Source: Campylobacterales bacterium
Lineage (GTDB): Bacteria; Campylobacterota; Campylobacteria; Campylobacterales; Sulfurimonadaceae
Assembly: GCA_026390075.1 (NCBI GenBank)
Contig: JAPLGP010000018.1
Coordinates: forward strand, 83,589 to 147,588
Direction: 5' to 3'
Length of the DNA stretch: 64,000 nt
The notes beneath the pieces are model-generated. The model was not told the origin of the DNA. It saw nothing but the letters and a program-made list of their open reading frames with translations, and ran no database searches. Shown piece after piece: positions 17,296-25,827 of the stretch (the first letter of the stretch is position 1; each line of letters begins with the position of its first letter). Position numbers and translations under genes: made by a program.

Positions 17296-17965
17296 GTGTT
17301 CTTTCCCTCTCAATAACCCCATCACGAAGATAGATTGTGCGTGTTGCAAACGAGGCAATATCTTCTTCATGTGTTACCATAATCACTGTAATCCCGTTTT
17401 GATTAAAAGAGCGGATAAGTTCCATAATCTCATGACTTCTTTGCGTGTCAAGGTTTCCTGTTGGCTCATCAGCTATCAAAACTTGCGGATTTGTCACAAT
17501 CGCTCGTGCAATTGCAACTCTCTGTTGCTGACCACCTGAGAGTTCATTTGAGTTATAATAAACATGTGACTCAAGCCCTACACTTTTTAGTGCTTTATAT
17601 GCCATCTCTTTTCTCGACTTAGCATCTATCCCTTGATAAACAAGAGGCATCATTACATTTTCAAGTGCGGATGTTTTTTTTAAAAGATTAAAGCCTTGAA
17701 AAATAAATCCCAAAATATAGCGTCTAAAAAGTGCGAGTTGCTCTTTTGAAAAGCTATTAATGCTACTATCAAAAAAAGTGTATGTTCCACTGCTAGGCTC
17801 ATCTAAAGCACCTAAAATATTTAAAAGTGTTGATTTTCCACTTCCACTAGGTCCCATAATAGCGACAAATTCTCCTTGTTTAATCTCTAAATCAATATTT
17901 TTCAACACATGTGTAGCGACTTCACCACTTCCATATATTTTAGAGATTTGTTGAAGTTTTATCAT
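17285..17965 (-). CDS. ABC transporter ATP-binding protein (MacB/LolD-like)
   Basis: A 226-residue ATPase of the MacB/LolD class. Walker A is GPSGSGKST, the signature LSGGQQQRVAIARA, Walker B VLIADEPTGNLD, and the H-loop VTHEED. The gene overlaps the adaptor upstream by 4 bp and the permease downstream by about 11 bp. It powers the MacA-MacB-TolC-like assembly as a mechanotransmission motor rather than by moving substrate across the inner membrane. Confidence 0.92.
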   Translation of the reverse strand: MIKLQQISKIYGSGEVATHVLKNIDLEIKQGEFVAIMGPSGSGKSTLLNILGALDEPSSGTYTFFDSSINSFSKEQLALFRRYILGFIFQGFNLLKKTSALENVMMPLVYQGIDAKSRKEMAYKALKSVGLESHVYYNSNELSGGQQQRVAIARAIVTNPQVLIADEPTGNLDTQRSHEIMELIRSFNQNGITVIMVTHEEDIASFATRTIYLRDGVIERERTHAL

Positions 17966-19167
17966 TGCGCTTTTTCCTGTGAAATCATTACTGCATCTTT
18001 TTCTTTAAGCTCATTCGAGCTAATAGCACTGAGTAAACCACTGTTTCCAAGAATTTTAACATACACTTTTTTTGGCTTATTATTTTCTAAAATCCACAAA
18101 TGAGGTTTAGAATCGATGAGTGTTTTACTTTTTTCACCAAATCCAAAGAGTTTATTTTCTACAGGTTCTACTGGATTAAAAAGAAGTGCAGTTCTAGGGA
18201 TTATAAAGGTATTTTTAAGTGTTTCTACCGTGATGTCAGCATCAGCACTCATCCCTGGTTTGAGTAGCATTTCATGGTTATCTACATCTAAAACTGCTAT
18301 GTAAGTAACGACTCCATTGAGTATTTCAGAATTAACACGAACCAATCTAATATTTCCTTCAAACACTTTCTCAGGATAGGCATCCACACTAAATGTTGCA
18401 TTTTGGAGTGCCTTTACCTTTGATATATCTGCTTCATCGACGCTCACTTGAAGTTCCATTTTGGTTAAATCTTTAGCAATTTTAAAAAAAACCGGTGTTT
18501 GAAATGAAGCAGCCACACTCTGCCCTGGGTTGATATTTCGCACTAAAACTATGCCATCAATCGGCGAATAAATCATAGTTTTTTCAAGATCATAATTTCC
18601 AGAAACAAGAGCCTGTTTGGCTTGTTCTATTTGTGCATTTGCATTGGCAACCTGTGCTTTTGCACTCATGTAGTTTGCCCAGTCACTCTCCCAATCTCTC
18701 TGCGATGGTAATGCTCCAGCGGTTGATTCTCTAAGCGTTTTATCTCGCTCAATCGTCGCTTTTGCTTGAGTAAATGTGGCATGTGCATTTTGCAAAGTTG
18801 CTTCTGTAATGGCTAAAGATGCAAGAGATTTATCGACTCCACTTTTGTATTTTGTTTTGTTGAACTGTGCTAAAAGCTGTCCTTTTTTTACTAAATCATT
18901 ATAATCAACATATACATTTTCAACAGTACCAGACACCTCCGAACCCACATCCACACTATCGAGGGGTTGAAGATAACCAGTTGCAGAAACACTCAGTTTT
19001 AAATCCCCATATTTGAGAGGTTCACTTACAAAATTGTACGCATTTTTTTGCTCTTTTGGTATCAGCATGTAAAGTGCCACACCCAAAAGAACAACACCCA
19101 ACACTACTGAGAATTTCAACTTCCATCCACTACTTTTGTACTCGGTAATTTTTTGTAAATTTTGCAT
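17962..19167 (-). CDS. MacA-like periplasmic adaptor (HlyD/RND family)
   Basis: 401 residues. A membrane anchor at about 19-36 is followed by a biotinyl-lipoyl-like half (VSATGYLQPLDSVDVGSEVSG), an alpha-helical hairpin (about 105-185), a second lipoyl half (IYSPIDGIVLVRNINPGQSV) and beta-barrel domains. It joins the inner-membrane MacB-like unit to the TolC-like duct. It overlaps the outer-membrane gene upstream by 1 bp and the ATPase by 4 bp, so all four are co-translated. Confidence 0.9.
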   Translation of the reverse strand: MQNLQKITEYKSSGWKLKFSVVLGVVLLGVALYMLIPKEQKNAYNFVSEPLKYGDLKLSVSATGYLQPLDSVDVGSEVSGTVENVYVDYNDLVKKGQLLAQFNKTKYKSGVDKSLASLAITEATLQNAHATFTQAKATIERDKTLRESTAGALPSQRDWESDWANYMSAKAQVANANAQIEQAKQALVSGNYDLEKTMIYSPIDGIVLVRNINPGQSVAASFQTPVFFKIAKDLTKMELQVSVDEADISKVKALQNATFSVDAYPEKVFEGNIRLVRVNSEILNGVVTYIAVLDVDNHEMLLKPGMSADADITVETLKNTFIIPRTALLFNPVEPVENKLFGFGEKSKTLIDSKPHLWILENNKPKKVYVKILGNSGLLSAISSNELKEKDAVMISQEKAQ

Positions 19168-20348
19168 TATTTTCCTTCGTGTTGTGTGTCAAAATAGAGT
19201 GAAATTTTTTCTATTAAAATATTTTTGTTATGAATTTCTTGTTCATATTTTTGAATTTCTACTGAGTTTTTCAGAGATTCTAAATCATAAGTAGATTTAT
19301 AACCTGCCTTTACTTGGGCATTTGTAGAGTTGTAAAGCTCTTCGTACATCTCGACCATCTCTTTTGCAACAGCGATTTTTTCTTCGTAATCGGCTATCGT
19401 TGCAATACGCATCGCATACTCTTTTTCAAGCTCCATTTTACGGTCTAACTCTGCTGTTTGCGTTTGCAAATGTTGCAATCTTGAAGATTCTATAACAGGA
19501 TTCATGTTTACATCTAAAGGCATACTAACAACTGCACCGTACGAGTAATCATTCCCCTGATAATTATTCAATTGACTACTAAATTTAGTATATCCCAGCG
19601 AACTCACAAATGTTAATTTTGGTAAATATGCAGAGCGAGTCACTCCTGAGATAGCCTCATCTCGCTTGTTTTTTTGGCTATATTGTAAAAGTTCAAGATG
19701 AGATTTTATGTAATCGTTTTGAGAAAGTAGAGGAATATTTGGCAGTTGCAATGTGTCACTGTTTACATCACCAGTGAGTTTTTTGAGTTCATACTCTTCA
19801 TTTTTAAGCGTATTTTTGAGAGTTATAAGGTTTGTGCGAACGGTGTCTTTATCGATTGTTATGCGATTGAGTTCGCTAATATCTGCACTTCCAACTTTAT
19901 ATTTCGCTTTGATGATAAACAAATCAATATCACGATTTTTAAGTGAGAGTTCATTTTGTTTGTAAACTAATCTATCACGAGATATTTGTGTGTAAAGTTT
20001 ATAAATTTGTTTCAAATAAGTTGCTTCTTCGATGGAGATACCAAGTAAATTTGCATCTTTTGAATACTCCGCTTTAGCGATACTCTGCGAGATTCCACCA
20101 CTCCTAAAGAGGTCTTGACTCCAATCCAAACCTGCACTATTCGTTTGACTCTCTAAGTTTTGGTTTTTGTTTTTATTTACCGTGGTTGAGAGTATCACAG
20201 GCGATATCCAGCTATTTTTAGCACTCTCGCCATCTTGGATTATTTTTTCTCTTTTGAGTTTTAACAGTTCTGTTTTTTGCTCACTCAGTGGCAAATCATC
20301 ACCAAAAATAGCTCCGCAAAAGAGTATAAATAGAAATAATTTATTCAT
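19167..20348 (-). CDS. TolC-family outer membrane efflux protein
   Basis: 393 residues with an N-terminal signal peptide (MNKLFLFILFCGAIFG). The two-fold repeated helical architecture typical of TolC/OEP follows, including LDWSQDLFRSGGISQSIAKA and AVVSMPLDVNMNPVIESSRL at equivalent positions. It is the first gene of the leftward efflux operon and forms the outer-membrane duct of the MacAB-like pump. It starts about 95 bp from the divergent flgA gene. Confidence 0.88.
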   Translation of the reverse strand: MNKLFLFILFCGAIFGDDLPLSEQKTELLKLKREKIIQDGESAKNSWISPVILSTTVNKNKNQNLESQTNSAGLDWSQDLFRSGGISQSIAKAEYSKDANLLGISIEEATYLKQIYKLYTQISRDRLVYKQNELSLKNRDIDLFIIKAKYKVGSADISELNRITIDKDTVRTNLITLKNTLKNEEYELKKLTGDVNSDTLQLPNIPLLSQNDYIKSHLELLQYSQKNKRDEAISGVTRSAYLPKLTFVSSLGYTKFSSQLNNYQGNDYSYGAVVSMPLDVNMNPVIESSRLQHLQTQTAELDRKMELEKEYAMRIATIADYEEKIAVAKEMVEMYEELYNSTNAQVKAGYKSTYDLESLKNSVEIQKYEQEIHNKNILIEKISLYFDTQHEGK

Positions 20349-20443
20349 TGTAATTTCTCATAATAGTTTAAAATCCATCGGTTATTGTAGCTAAAATCCT
20401 ATTTCTCTGTTAAAATGGCAAAAATCTTAGTAAGTGATTTCAA

Positions 20444-21100
20444 TTGTTTATAAAAATTCTCCTCTTTTTTCTTATATCATTGAACCTCTATGCGGGTGAA
20501 ATAGAGACTTCTAAAATAGAAATGGCAGTAAAAGCTTTATATGAAAAATCGTATAATGGGATTAAAATAAACAGAATTTCCATTTATGCACGAGGCTCTA
20601 TAAAACCGATTAATAGTAACTTTGTAGTCAATATAGATAATGAAAAATGCTTAGTAAAAAAGGGAATTGTTTACATCAAAACGGAAGATAAAAAGAAAAT
20701 ATTTTTTGACTATGAAATAGACGCAGAAGTAACATTCTATGTAACGAATGAAGTAATAAACAAAGGGGTTGTTCTATCGACTTTAAACACACAAAAAAAG
20801 AGTATGAAACTTGATAAATTTAGAGCTATGCCACTTCAAACGGAAGATTTAAGTGAGTATCAGAGTAAAATTCCATTAAAGGAAAATGAAATGATTACTT
20901 TAAAAAATATTGAGAGTGTCATTTTAGTCCATAAGGATTCAGCTGTAAATGTGAGAATCAATGACCAAGAAATAGCGATTTCCTTCACAGCTGAGGCACA
21001 AAAAGATGGAAAACTCGGCGATACTATTATGGTAAAAAAAAATGATGGGAAAAAGCTTAAAGCGAGAGTTGTAGGCAAAAATAGGCTGGAGGTTCAATGA
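20444..21100 (+). CDS. flgA: Flagellar P-ring assembly chaperone FlgA
   Basis: 218 residues. A signal peptide (FIKILLFFLISLNLYA) is followed by a SAF-type region and the typical FlgA end (GDTIMVKKNDGKKLKARVVGKNRLEV). FlgA is periplasmic and helps assemble the flagellar P ring. The start is TTG: an in-frame stop lies just upstream and no in-frame ATG fits the signal peptide. The gene overlaps ubiX by 4 bp, and flgA-ubiX-coaD-tmk is a gene order seen in other Campylobacterota. This and fliP show that the organism is flagellated. Confidence 0.85.
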   Translation: MFIKILLFFLISLNLYAGEIETSKIEMAVKALYEKSYNGIKINRISIYARGSIKPINSNFVVNIDNEKCLVKKGIVYIKTEDKKKIFFDYEIDAEVTFYVTNEVINKGVVLSTLNTQKKSMKLDKFRAMPLQTEDLSEYQSKIPLKENEMITLKNIESVILVHKDSAVNVRINDQEIAISFTAEAQKDGKLGDTIMVKKNDGKKLKARVVGKNRLEVQ

Positions 21101-21627
21101 AAATAGTTATAGCAACAAGCGGAGCGAGTGGAGTAAACTTAGGGTTAAAAACTCTTGAGTTACTTCCTGCATCTATACAGAAACACTTTATAATGTCTAA
21201 AAATTCTCAAACTGTTTTGAACAAAGAGATGAAAAATATCGCAAATCTCACGACGCATGATAATGAAGATATTTCAGCAAGCATCGCCTCAGGTTCTTTT
21301 GGAGTAGATGCCATGATTATCGCTCCTTGCAGTATGAACACTCTAGCAAAGATAGCATGTGGAATCTCTGACAATCTCGTCACACGATGTGCGGCTGTGA
21401 TGATAAAAGAGCATAAAAAACTTATTTTAGCTCCAAGAGAGATGCCTTTTTCTGCAATAGCTCTTGAAAATATGCACAAATTAGCCTCACTTGGAATCAT
21501 CATCGCTCCTCCCGTTATGGCGTATTACTCAGAACAACAAACACTTGATGAGATGGAAAACTTTATTATCGGCAAGTGGTTTGATTTGCTCGACATAGAA
21601 CATAATCTTTATAAAAGATGGAACTAA
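21097..21627 (+). CDS. ubiX: Flavin prenyltransferase UbiX
   Basis: UbiX makes prenylated FMN, the cofactor of UbiD-type decarboxylases, from FMN and dimethylallyl phosphate. Its 176 residues carry the N-terminal flavin motif IATSGASGVNLGLKTLELL, APCSMNTLAKIACGISDNL and the conserved APREMPFSAIALENM. The gene sits between flgA and coaD with no gap. In this lineage UbiX is expected to serve menaquinone (futalosine-type) or other UbiD-linked steps, which is inference. Confidence 0.93.
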   Translation: MKIVIATSGASGVNLGLKTLELLPASIQKHFIMSKNSQTVLNKEMKNIANLTTHDNEDISASIASGSFGVDAMIIAPCSMNTLAKIACGISDNLVTRCAAVMIKEHKKLILAPREMPFSAIALENMHKLASLGIIIAPPVMAYYSEQQTLDEMENFIIGKWFDLLDIEHNLYKRWN

Positions 21628-21628
21628 A

Positions 21629-22120
21629 ATGAAAAAGATTGCACTTTACCCTGGTACTTTTGACCCTATTACCAATGGGCATTTTGACATTATCGAGAGA
21701 GCTTTAGGGCTTTTTGATGAAGTAATTGTAGCCGTTGCCCTCTCTCTGGACAAAAAAACAATGTTTACTCTTGATGAGCGGATTTTAATGACAAAAGAGG
21801 CTGTTAAAAATCTAAAAAATGTCAAAGTGCTTGGTTTTGACAACCTTACAGTTGAGTTAGCGCACACACATAATGCAAGTATTATCATTCGAGGTCTTCG
21901 TGCTGTGAGCGACTTTGAGTATGAACTGCAACTTGGCTACTTAAATAATTCCCTTGATGACACGATAGAAACAGTCTATTTTATGCCAAAATTGCAACAT
22001 GCCTTTATAAGTTCTTCAATTGTTCGAAATCTCCTGAAATTTAATGGAAAAACAGAACATCTTGTTCCAAATGAAGTACAGAAAATAATTGAAAAGGCGA
22101 ACACATGTATATTGCAATAG
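21629..22120 (+). CDS. coaD: Phosphopantetheine adenylyltransferase CoaD
   Basis: CoaD converts 4'-phosphopantetheine and ATP to dephospho-CoA. The 163-residue protein has the nucleotidyltransferase motif YPGTFDPITNGHFDII and the C-terminal ISSSIVRNL signature, with the family core IIRGLRAVSDFEYELQ. It starts 1 bp after ubiX and its 3' end overlaps tmk by 16 bp. Confidence 0.97.
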   Translation: MKKIALYPGTFDPITNGHFDIIERALGLFDEVIVAVALSLDKKTMFTLDERILMTKEAVKNLKNVKVLGFDNLTVELAHTHNASIIIRGLRAVSDFEYELQLGYLNNSLDDTIETVYFMPKLQHAFISSSIVRNLLKFNGKTEHLVPNEVQKIIEKANTCILQ

Positions 22121-22677
22121 AGGGAATTGATACCGCTGGAAAAAGCACACAAATAGCAAATCTTCAAAAACAATTTCCACATGCCATCATTACCAAAGAA
22201 CCAGGGGCTACGGCTATCGGTAAAGAGATACGAGAGATGGTTCTCGGTGCAAAAGCACAGAGTAAAAAAGCGGAATTTTTACTTTTTTTAGCAGACCGTG
22301 CAGAACACATAAAAGAGGTTATCGAGCCAAATTTGGACAAAATGATTATCTCCGACAGAAGTGTTGTAAGTGGCGTTGCGTATGCTTTGATTCAAGGGGA
22401 AATAGGTCAAACAGCTATACTTCATCTAAATAGATTCGCAACAAATGGCATCTATCCAGAGAAAGTTTTTTTGCTTCATCTGAGTAAAGAAGAGCTAGAG
22501 TTCAGGCTCTCACAAAAAGAGTTAGATGGTATTGAGCTAAGAGGTTCAGAGTACCTTTTAAAAATTCAAGATGCTCTCATAGAAGCTACAAAACTCTTAA
22601 ATTTGGAACTTGTAATCATTGATGCGGCGAGAGAAATAGATGAGATAACCAAAGAGATAGTAATCAATATGAAATAA
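22105..22677 (+). CDS. tmk: Thymidylate kinase
   Basis: Tmk phosphorylates dTMP to dTDP. The 190-residue protein has a P loop (IEGIDTAGKSTQ), the substrate motif TKEPGATAIG, and the DRS-type motif SDRSVVSGVAYA. It overlaps coaD, showing tight coupling. A copy of the dispersed motif (22175) encodes FPHA in the surface region between the P loop and the TKEPG motif. Confidence 0.96.
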   Translation: MYIAIEGIDTAGKSTQIANLQKQFPHAIITKEPGATAIGKEIREMVLGAKAQSKKAEFLLFLADRAEHIKEVIEPNLDKMIISDRSVVSGVAYALIQGEIGQTAILHLNRFATNGIYPEKVFLLHLSKEELEFRLSQKELDGIELRGSEYLLKIQDALIEATKLLNLELVIIDAAREIDEITKEIVINMK

Positions 22678-22682
22678 ATCTT

Positions 22683-22694
22683 TGGCATGTGGAT
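22683..22694 (-). repeat. Dispersed CCACATGCC motif, intergenic copy
   Basis: TGGCATGTGGAT, a one-base variant of the 12-mer with an exact 9-bp core, 5 bp after the tmk stop. Confidence 0.85.
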
Positions 22695-22745
22695 GTTTTT
22701 ATAAAAGATAAAAAATGGTATCCTTTCAACCTAAATTTAAACCAA

Positions 22746-22849
22746 TAGATTTCTTGCCAAAATCAGATTGCTTCGTCGTTCCTCCTCGCAATGACAGTCA
22801 TTGCGAGCAAAGCGAAGCAATCTTATGAGAGAGTTTTACAATAAATCTA
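22746..22849. repeat. Palindromic MITE/REP-like element, copy C
   Basis: About 104 bp with ends TAGATTTCTTGCCAAAA and, in reverse complement, TAGATTTATTGTAAAA. The core is almost fully self-complementary (GATTGCTTCGTCGTTCCTCC...CGCAATGACAGTCATTGCG...GCAATC). It lies between tmk and hisS on the same strand, where it may act as a transcript-end or processing hairpin. Confidence 0.8.
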
Positions 22850-22876
22850 AAAAAAACCAAACCATTAAGGATAAAA

Positions 22877-24088
22877 ATGATTAGCTCACTACGAGGGATG
22901 AACGATATTTTAGAAGAGAATTATGAGAGGTTTACGCACTTTATAAACACTGCTACAAACATTGCTCAAAAATATGGTTTTCACTTTATAGAAACTCCTC
23001 TTTTAGAAGAAACGGCTCTTTTTAAACGCTCCGTTGGTGAGTCTAGCGATATTGTCGGCAAAGAGATGTATCAGTTTATCGACAAGGGTGAAAATGATGT
23101 TTGCCTTCGTCCTGAGGGAACTGCTGGAGTTGTTCGTGCTTTTATTCAGAAGAAACTCGATAAAGCGGGTGGAACGCACAGATATTTTTATCATGGTTCT
23201 ATGTTTCGCTATGAGCGTCCGCAAAAAGGTCGTCTAAGACAGTTTCACCAGTTTGGTGTTGAGAGTTTTGGTGTTGAGAGTGTGTATGAAGATGCGGCGA
23301 TGATTATGATGGCTGCGGATATACTCTTGGCATGTGGAATCGGTTATAGACTTCAGCTCAACTCTTTAGGTGACTCCAACTGTATGCCTCCTTACAAAGA
23401 AAATTTAGTTAATTTTGTGACAAAACTAGAAGATAAAATCTGTGAAGATTGTGTGCGAAGGGTTGCAACAAACCCTATTCGTGTGCTTGATTGTAAAAAT
23501 TCCACATGCCAAGATTTGTATGCAACTGCTCCAAAACTTATTAACAATTTATGTTCCACATGCCAAGATGATTTTGACAAACTCAAAAAAATTCTTGATG
23601 CAAACTCAATAGCCTATGAAATAAACACAAACCTCGTTCGTGGACTTGACTACTACTCAAAAACCGCTTTTGAATTTGTCAGCGATGACATTGGAAGCCA
23701 GAGTGCTATCGCTGGTGGCGGTCGTTATGACAGACTTGTAGAGTTTTTGGATGGTCGCCCTACTCCTGCGGTTGGTTTTGCGATGGGGATTGAGCGACTT
23801 ATGGAACTTATCCAAATGCCAGAGGTTAAAAGAGAGGGGTATTATATCGGTGCGATGGATGATGAGGCAGTTGATTTAGTTATGAATCTTGCACACAAAA
23901 AAAGACAAACAGATAAAACTACCATAGATTACAAAGCTAAAAATTTGAAAAATCACCTCAAAGGTGCAGATAAAGCAAATGCTAGATTTTGCTGTGTTAT
24001 AGGCACAGATGAGCTAGAAAATGGAACGATTTGGATCAAAGATTTAGAAGAAAAAATAGAAAATAAAATACCTATCATGGAGTTTTAA
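22877..24088 (+). CDS. hisS: Histidyl-tRNA synthetase
   Basis: A class II synthetase charging tRNA-His; 403 residues. Motif 2 region HGSMFRYERPQKGRLRQFHQ, histidine motif VRGLDYYSKTAFEF, and motif 3 GFAMGIERLMEL are present, with a shortened C-terminal anticodon region (about 340-403). Three copies of the dispersed CCACATGCC motif lie within it (23328, 23500, 23554), read as LACG, STCQ and STCQ. The last two sit in a cysteine-rich insertion (residues about 195-240: CEDCVRR, DCKNSTCQD, CSTCQDD) that could bind metal. Confidence 0.95.
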   Translation: MISSLRGMNDILEENYERFTHFINTATNIAQKYGFHFIETPLLEETALFKRSVGESSDIVGKEMYQFIDKGENDVCLRPEGTAGVVRAFIQKKLDKAGGTHRYFYHGSMFRYERPQKGRLRQFHQFGVESFGVESVYEDAAMIMMAADILLACGIGYRLQLNSLGDSNCMPPYKENLVNFVTKLEDKICEDCVRRVATNPIRVLDCKNSTCQDLYATAPKLINNLCSTCQDDFDKLKKILDANSIAYEINTNLVRGLDYYSKTAFEFVSDDIGSQSAIAGGGRYDRLVEFLDGRPTPAVGFAMGIERLMELIQMPEVKREGYYIGAMDDEAVDLVMNLAHKKRQTDKTTIDYKAKNLKNHLKGADKANARFCCVIGTDELENGTIWIKDLEEKIENKIPIMEF

Positions 24089-25816
24089 TTGGACTTTATA
24101 CACACTTTATGGAGTCTATTTTTAGATTTTTTTCAATTTTTTGTCGTTCTTGCAACTCTTTGGATTATTGCTCTTTTTGTTTACGACAAATATATTCAAA
24201 GACAACATGCTCTACTCATAAACTATCCCGTTATAGGTCGCTTTAGATATTTTTTTGAAGCACTCAGGGAACCTTTGCGTCAATACTTTGCTGAAGAGGT
24301 TTTTTATGATTCCAAAGATAAAGTGGATTGGGTCTATAAAGCTGCCAAAAATGTACCCAACTATATGTCTTTTTCTACGACACAGCCCTATTCTGGTTCA
24401 AGATTTATCATCAAAAATGCTACAACCGTGCTCAATGAAAATGAAGTAGATGAAGATACCAGTGTAGTTTTTGGTGCAAAGAGAGAGTTTCCTTTTATTT
24501 CTCACACTCCTATTATCCGTTCTGCTATGAGTGATGGTTCTCTCAGCCCTGAAGCTATCCGTGCTTTTGCAATTGCAGGAGCAAGAACAGATTTAACGAT
24601 AAATACAGGAGAAGGTTCACTTACTTCGAACCATCTTTTTACGCTGAAACCAGATTTGCAAAATGCTGATTTTCTTGAAATAGTTCAGAGTACGCCTTTT
24701 GCAGAGTTGGTTTTTAAGATAGGCGATACACTTTTTAACCGTGCTGTAGCACTTAAGTGGTACAGAACCATTTTACTCAACAAAAAAACGCAAAATACTT
24801 ACATATATGACACTGCTTCTCATGTTTTGTTTCGTGTCAATTGGAATGCTCCGCTTGACTCCTTCCCCAAAGAAGTCCCAAGCAGTGTAGGAAATATAAT
24901 CTTTCAAATGAGTTCTGGATTGTATGGAGTTCGTGATGAAAATGGAAAATTTGACGAGGTAAAATACCAAAAAGTAATGAAATTTTGTCGTATGACAGAG
25001 ATAAAAATTGCTCAAGGTGCAAAACAAACGGGCGGAAAACTCGGAGCATCCAAAGTAACTGCGGATGTTGCCTACTACAGAGGAGTTCCTGAGGGACAAA
25101 ATATATTTTCACCTAATCGTTTTCCTTATGCTGACTCCCTTTTTGACCTTTTAGATTTTGTAGAAAAGTTACAAAAATTATCTTCCAAACCTGTTGGTAT
25201 GAAGATAGTTATCTCAGATGCACATGCCGTAGAAGAGATGGCGCAGGAGATAGCGAAGCGAAAAGCGCAGGGAAGAAACATACCAGATTTTATCACCATA
25301 GATAGTGGCGAGGGCGGAAGTGCTACTGCACCGCTTGAACTGATGGAGTCTGTTGGACTTACGACAAATAACGCTTTATATCTTATGGATACAATCCTCA
25401 AAAAACATGGTGTTCGCCAAGATATAAAACTCATAGCAAGTGGAAAAATACTCACTTCAGACGATGCAATCATAACGATGTGTATGGGTGCGGATGCTGT
25501 TGGAATCGCAAGAGGTTTTATGATGAGTGGCGGTTGTATTCGGGCAAGAATGTGTTCAGGTTTTGGCTCACATGTCTGCCCTGTTGGCATGGCTACGCAA
25601 GATGAAAAAAAACGAGCTTCGTATTTGGTTGTCAAAAAGGGAGAAGAGATAGGAAACTATCACAAAAATCTTGTTAAAAACATGAAAGTTGTTTTGTGTG
25701 TTATGGGTGTTAAAAGTCTCAAAGATTTAAACAAATCATTCTTGACTTTCAAAAATAGAAATGGTGAAATATATTTTAATGTAGATACATATTTTCACAA
25801 CAAACTTCACATATAG
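24089..25816 (+). CDS. FMN-binding glutamate-synthase-like membrane protein
   Basis: 575 residues. An N-terminal transmembrane helix (about 8-30) precedes a domain like the FMN/synthase domain of glutamate synthase (GDGSLSPEAIRAFAIAGART-like start; TIDSGEGGSATAPLELMESV; GADAVGIARGFM). The cysteines in GGCIRARMCSGFGSHVCPVG resemble the Fe-S ligands of GltB. There is no glutaminase domain. Such stand-alone proteins are common in anaerobes and Campylobacterota, and their substrate is not settled. The start is TTG immediately after the hisS stop, implying coupling. Confidence 0.8.
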   Translation: MDFIHTLWSLFLDFFQFFVVLATLWIIALFVYDKYIQRQHALLINYPVIGRFRYFFEALREPLRQYFAEEVFYDSKDKVDWVYKAAKNVPNYMSFSTTQPYSGSRFIIKNATTVLNENEVDEDTSVVFGAKREFPFISHTPIIRSAMSDGSLSPEAIRAFAIAGARTDLTINTGEGSLTSNHLFTLKPDLQNADFLEIVQSTPFAELVFKIGDTLFNRAVALKWYRTILLNKKTQNTYIYDTASHVLFRVNWNAPLDSFPKEVPSSVGNIIFQMSSGLYGVRDENGKFDEVKYQKVMKFCRMTEIKIAQGAKQTGGKLGASKVTADVAYYRGVPEGQNIFSPNRFPYADSLFDLLDFVEKLQKLSSKPVGMKIVISDAHAVEEMAQEIAKRKAQGRNIPDFITIDSGEGGSATAPLELMESVGLTTNNALYLMDTILKKHGVRQDIKLIASGKILTSDDAIITMCMGADAVGIARGFMMSGGCIRARMCSGFGSHVCPVGMATQDEKKRASYLVVKKGEEIGNYHKNLVKNMKVVLCVMGVKSLKDLNKSFLTFKNRNGEIYFNVDTYFHNKLHI

Positions 25817-25827
25817 GAAAAATATAA

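Noticed and set aside
25126..25635. Long antisense open frames, for example 169 codons opposite the FMN protein, 152 codons opposite cysE, 161 codons opposite fliP
   Set aside because: They lie wholly over clear genes, lack ribosome sites and recognisable proteins, and follow the codon shadow of the sense gene.
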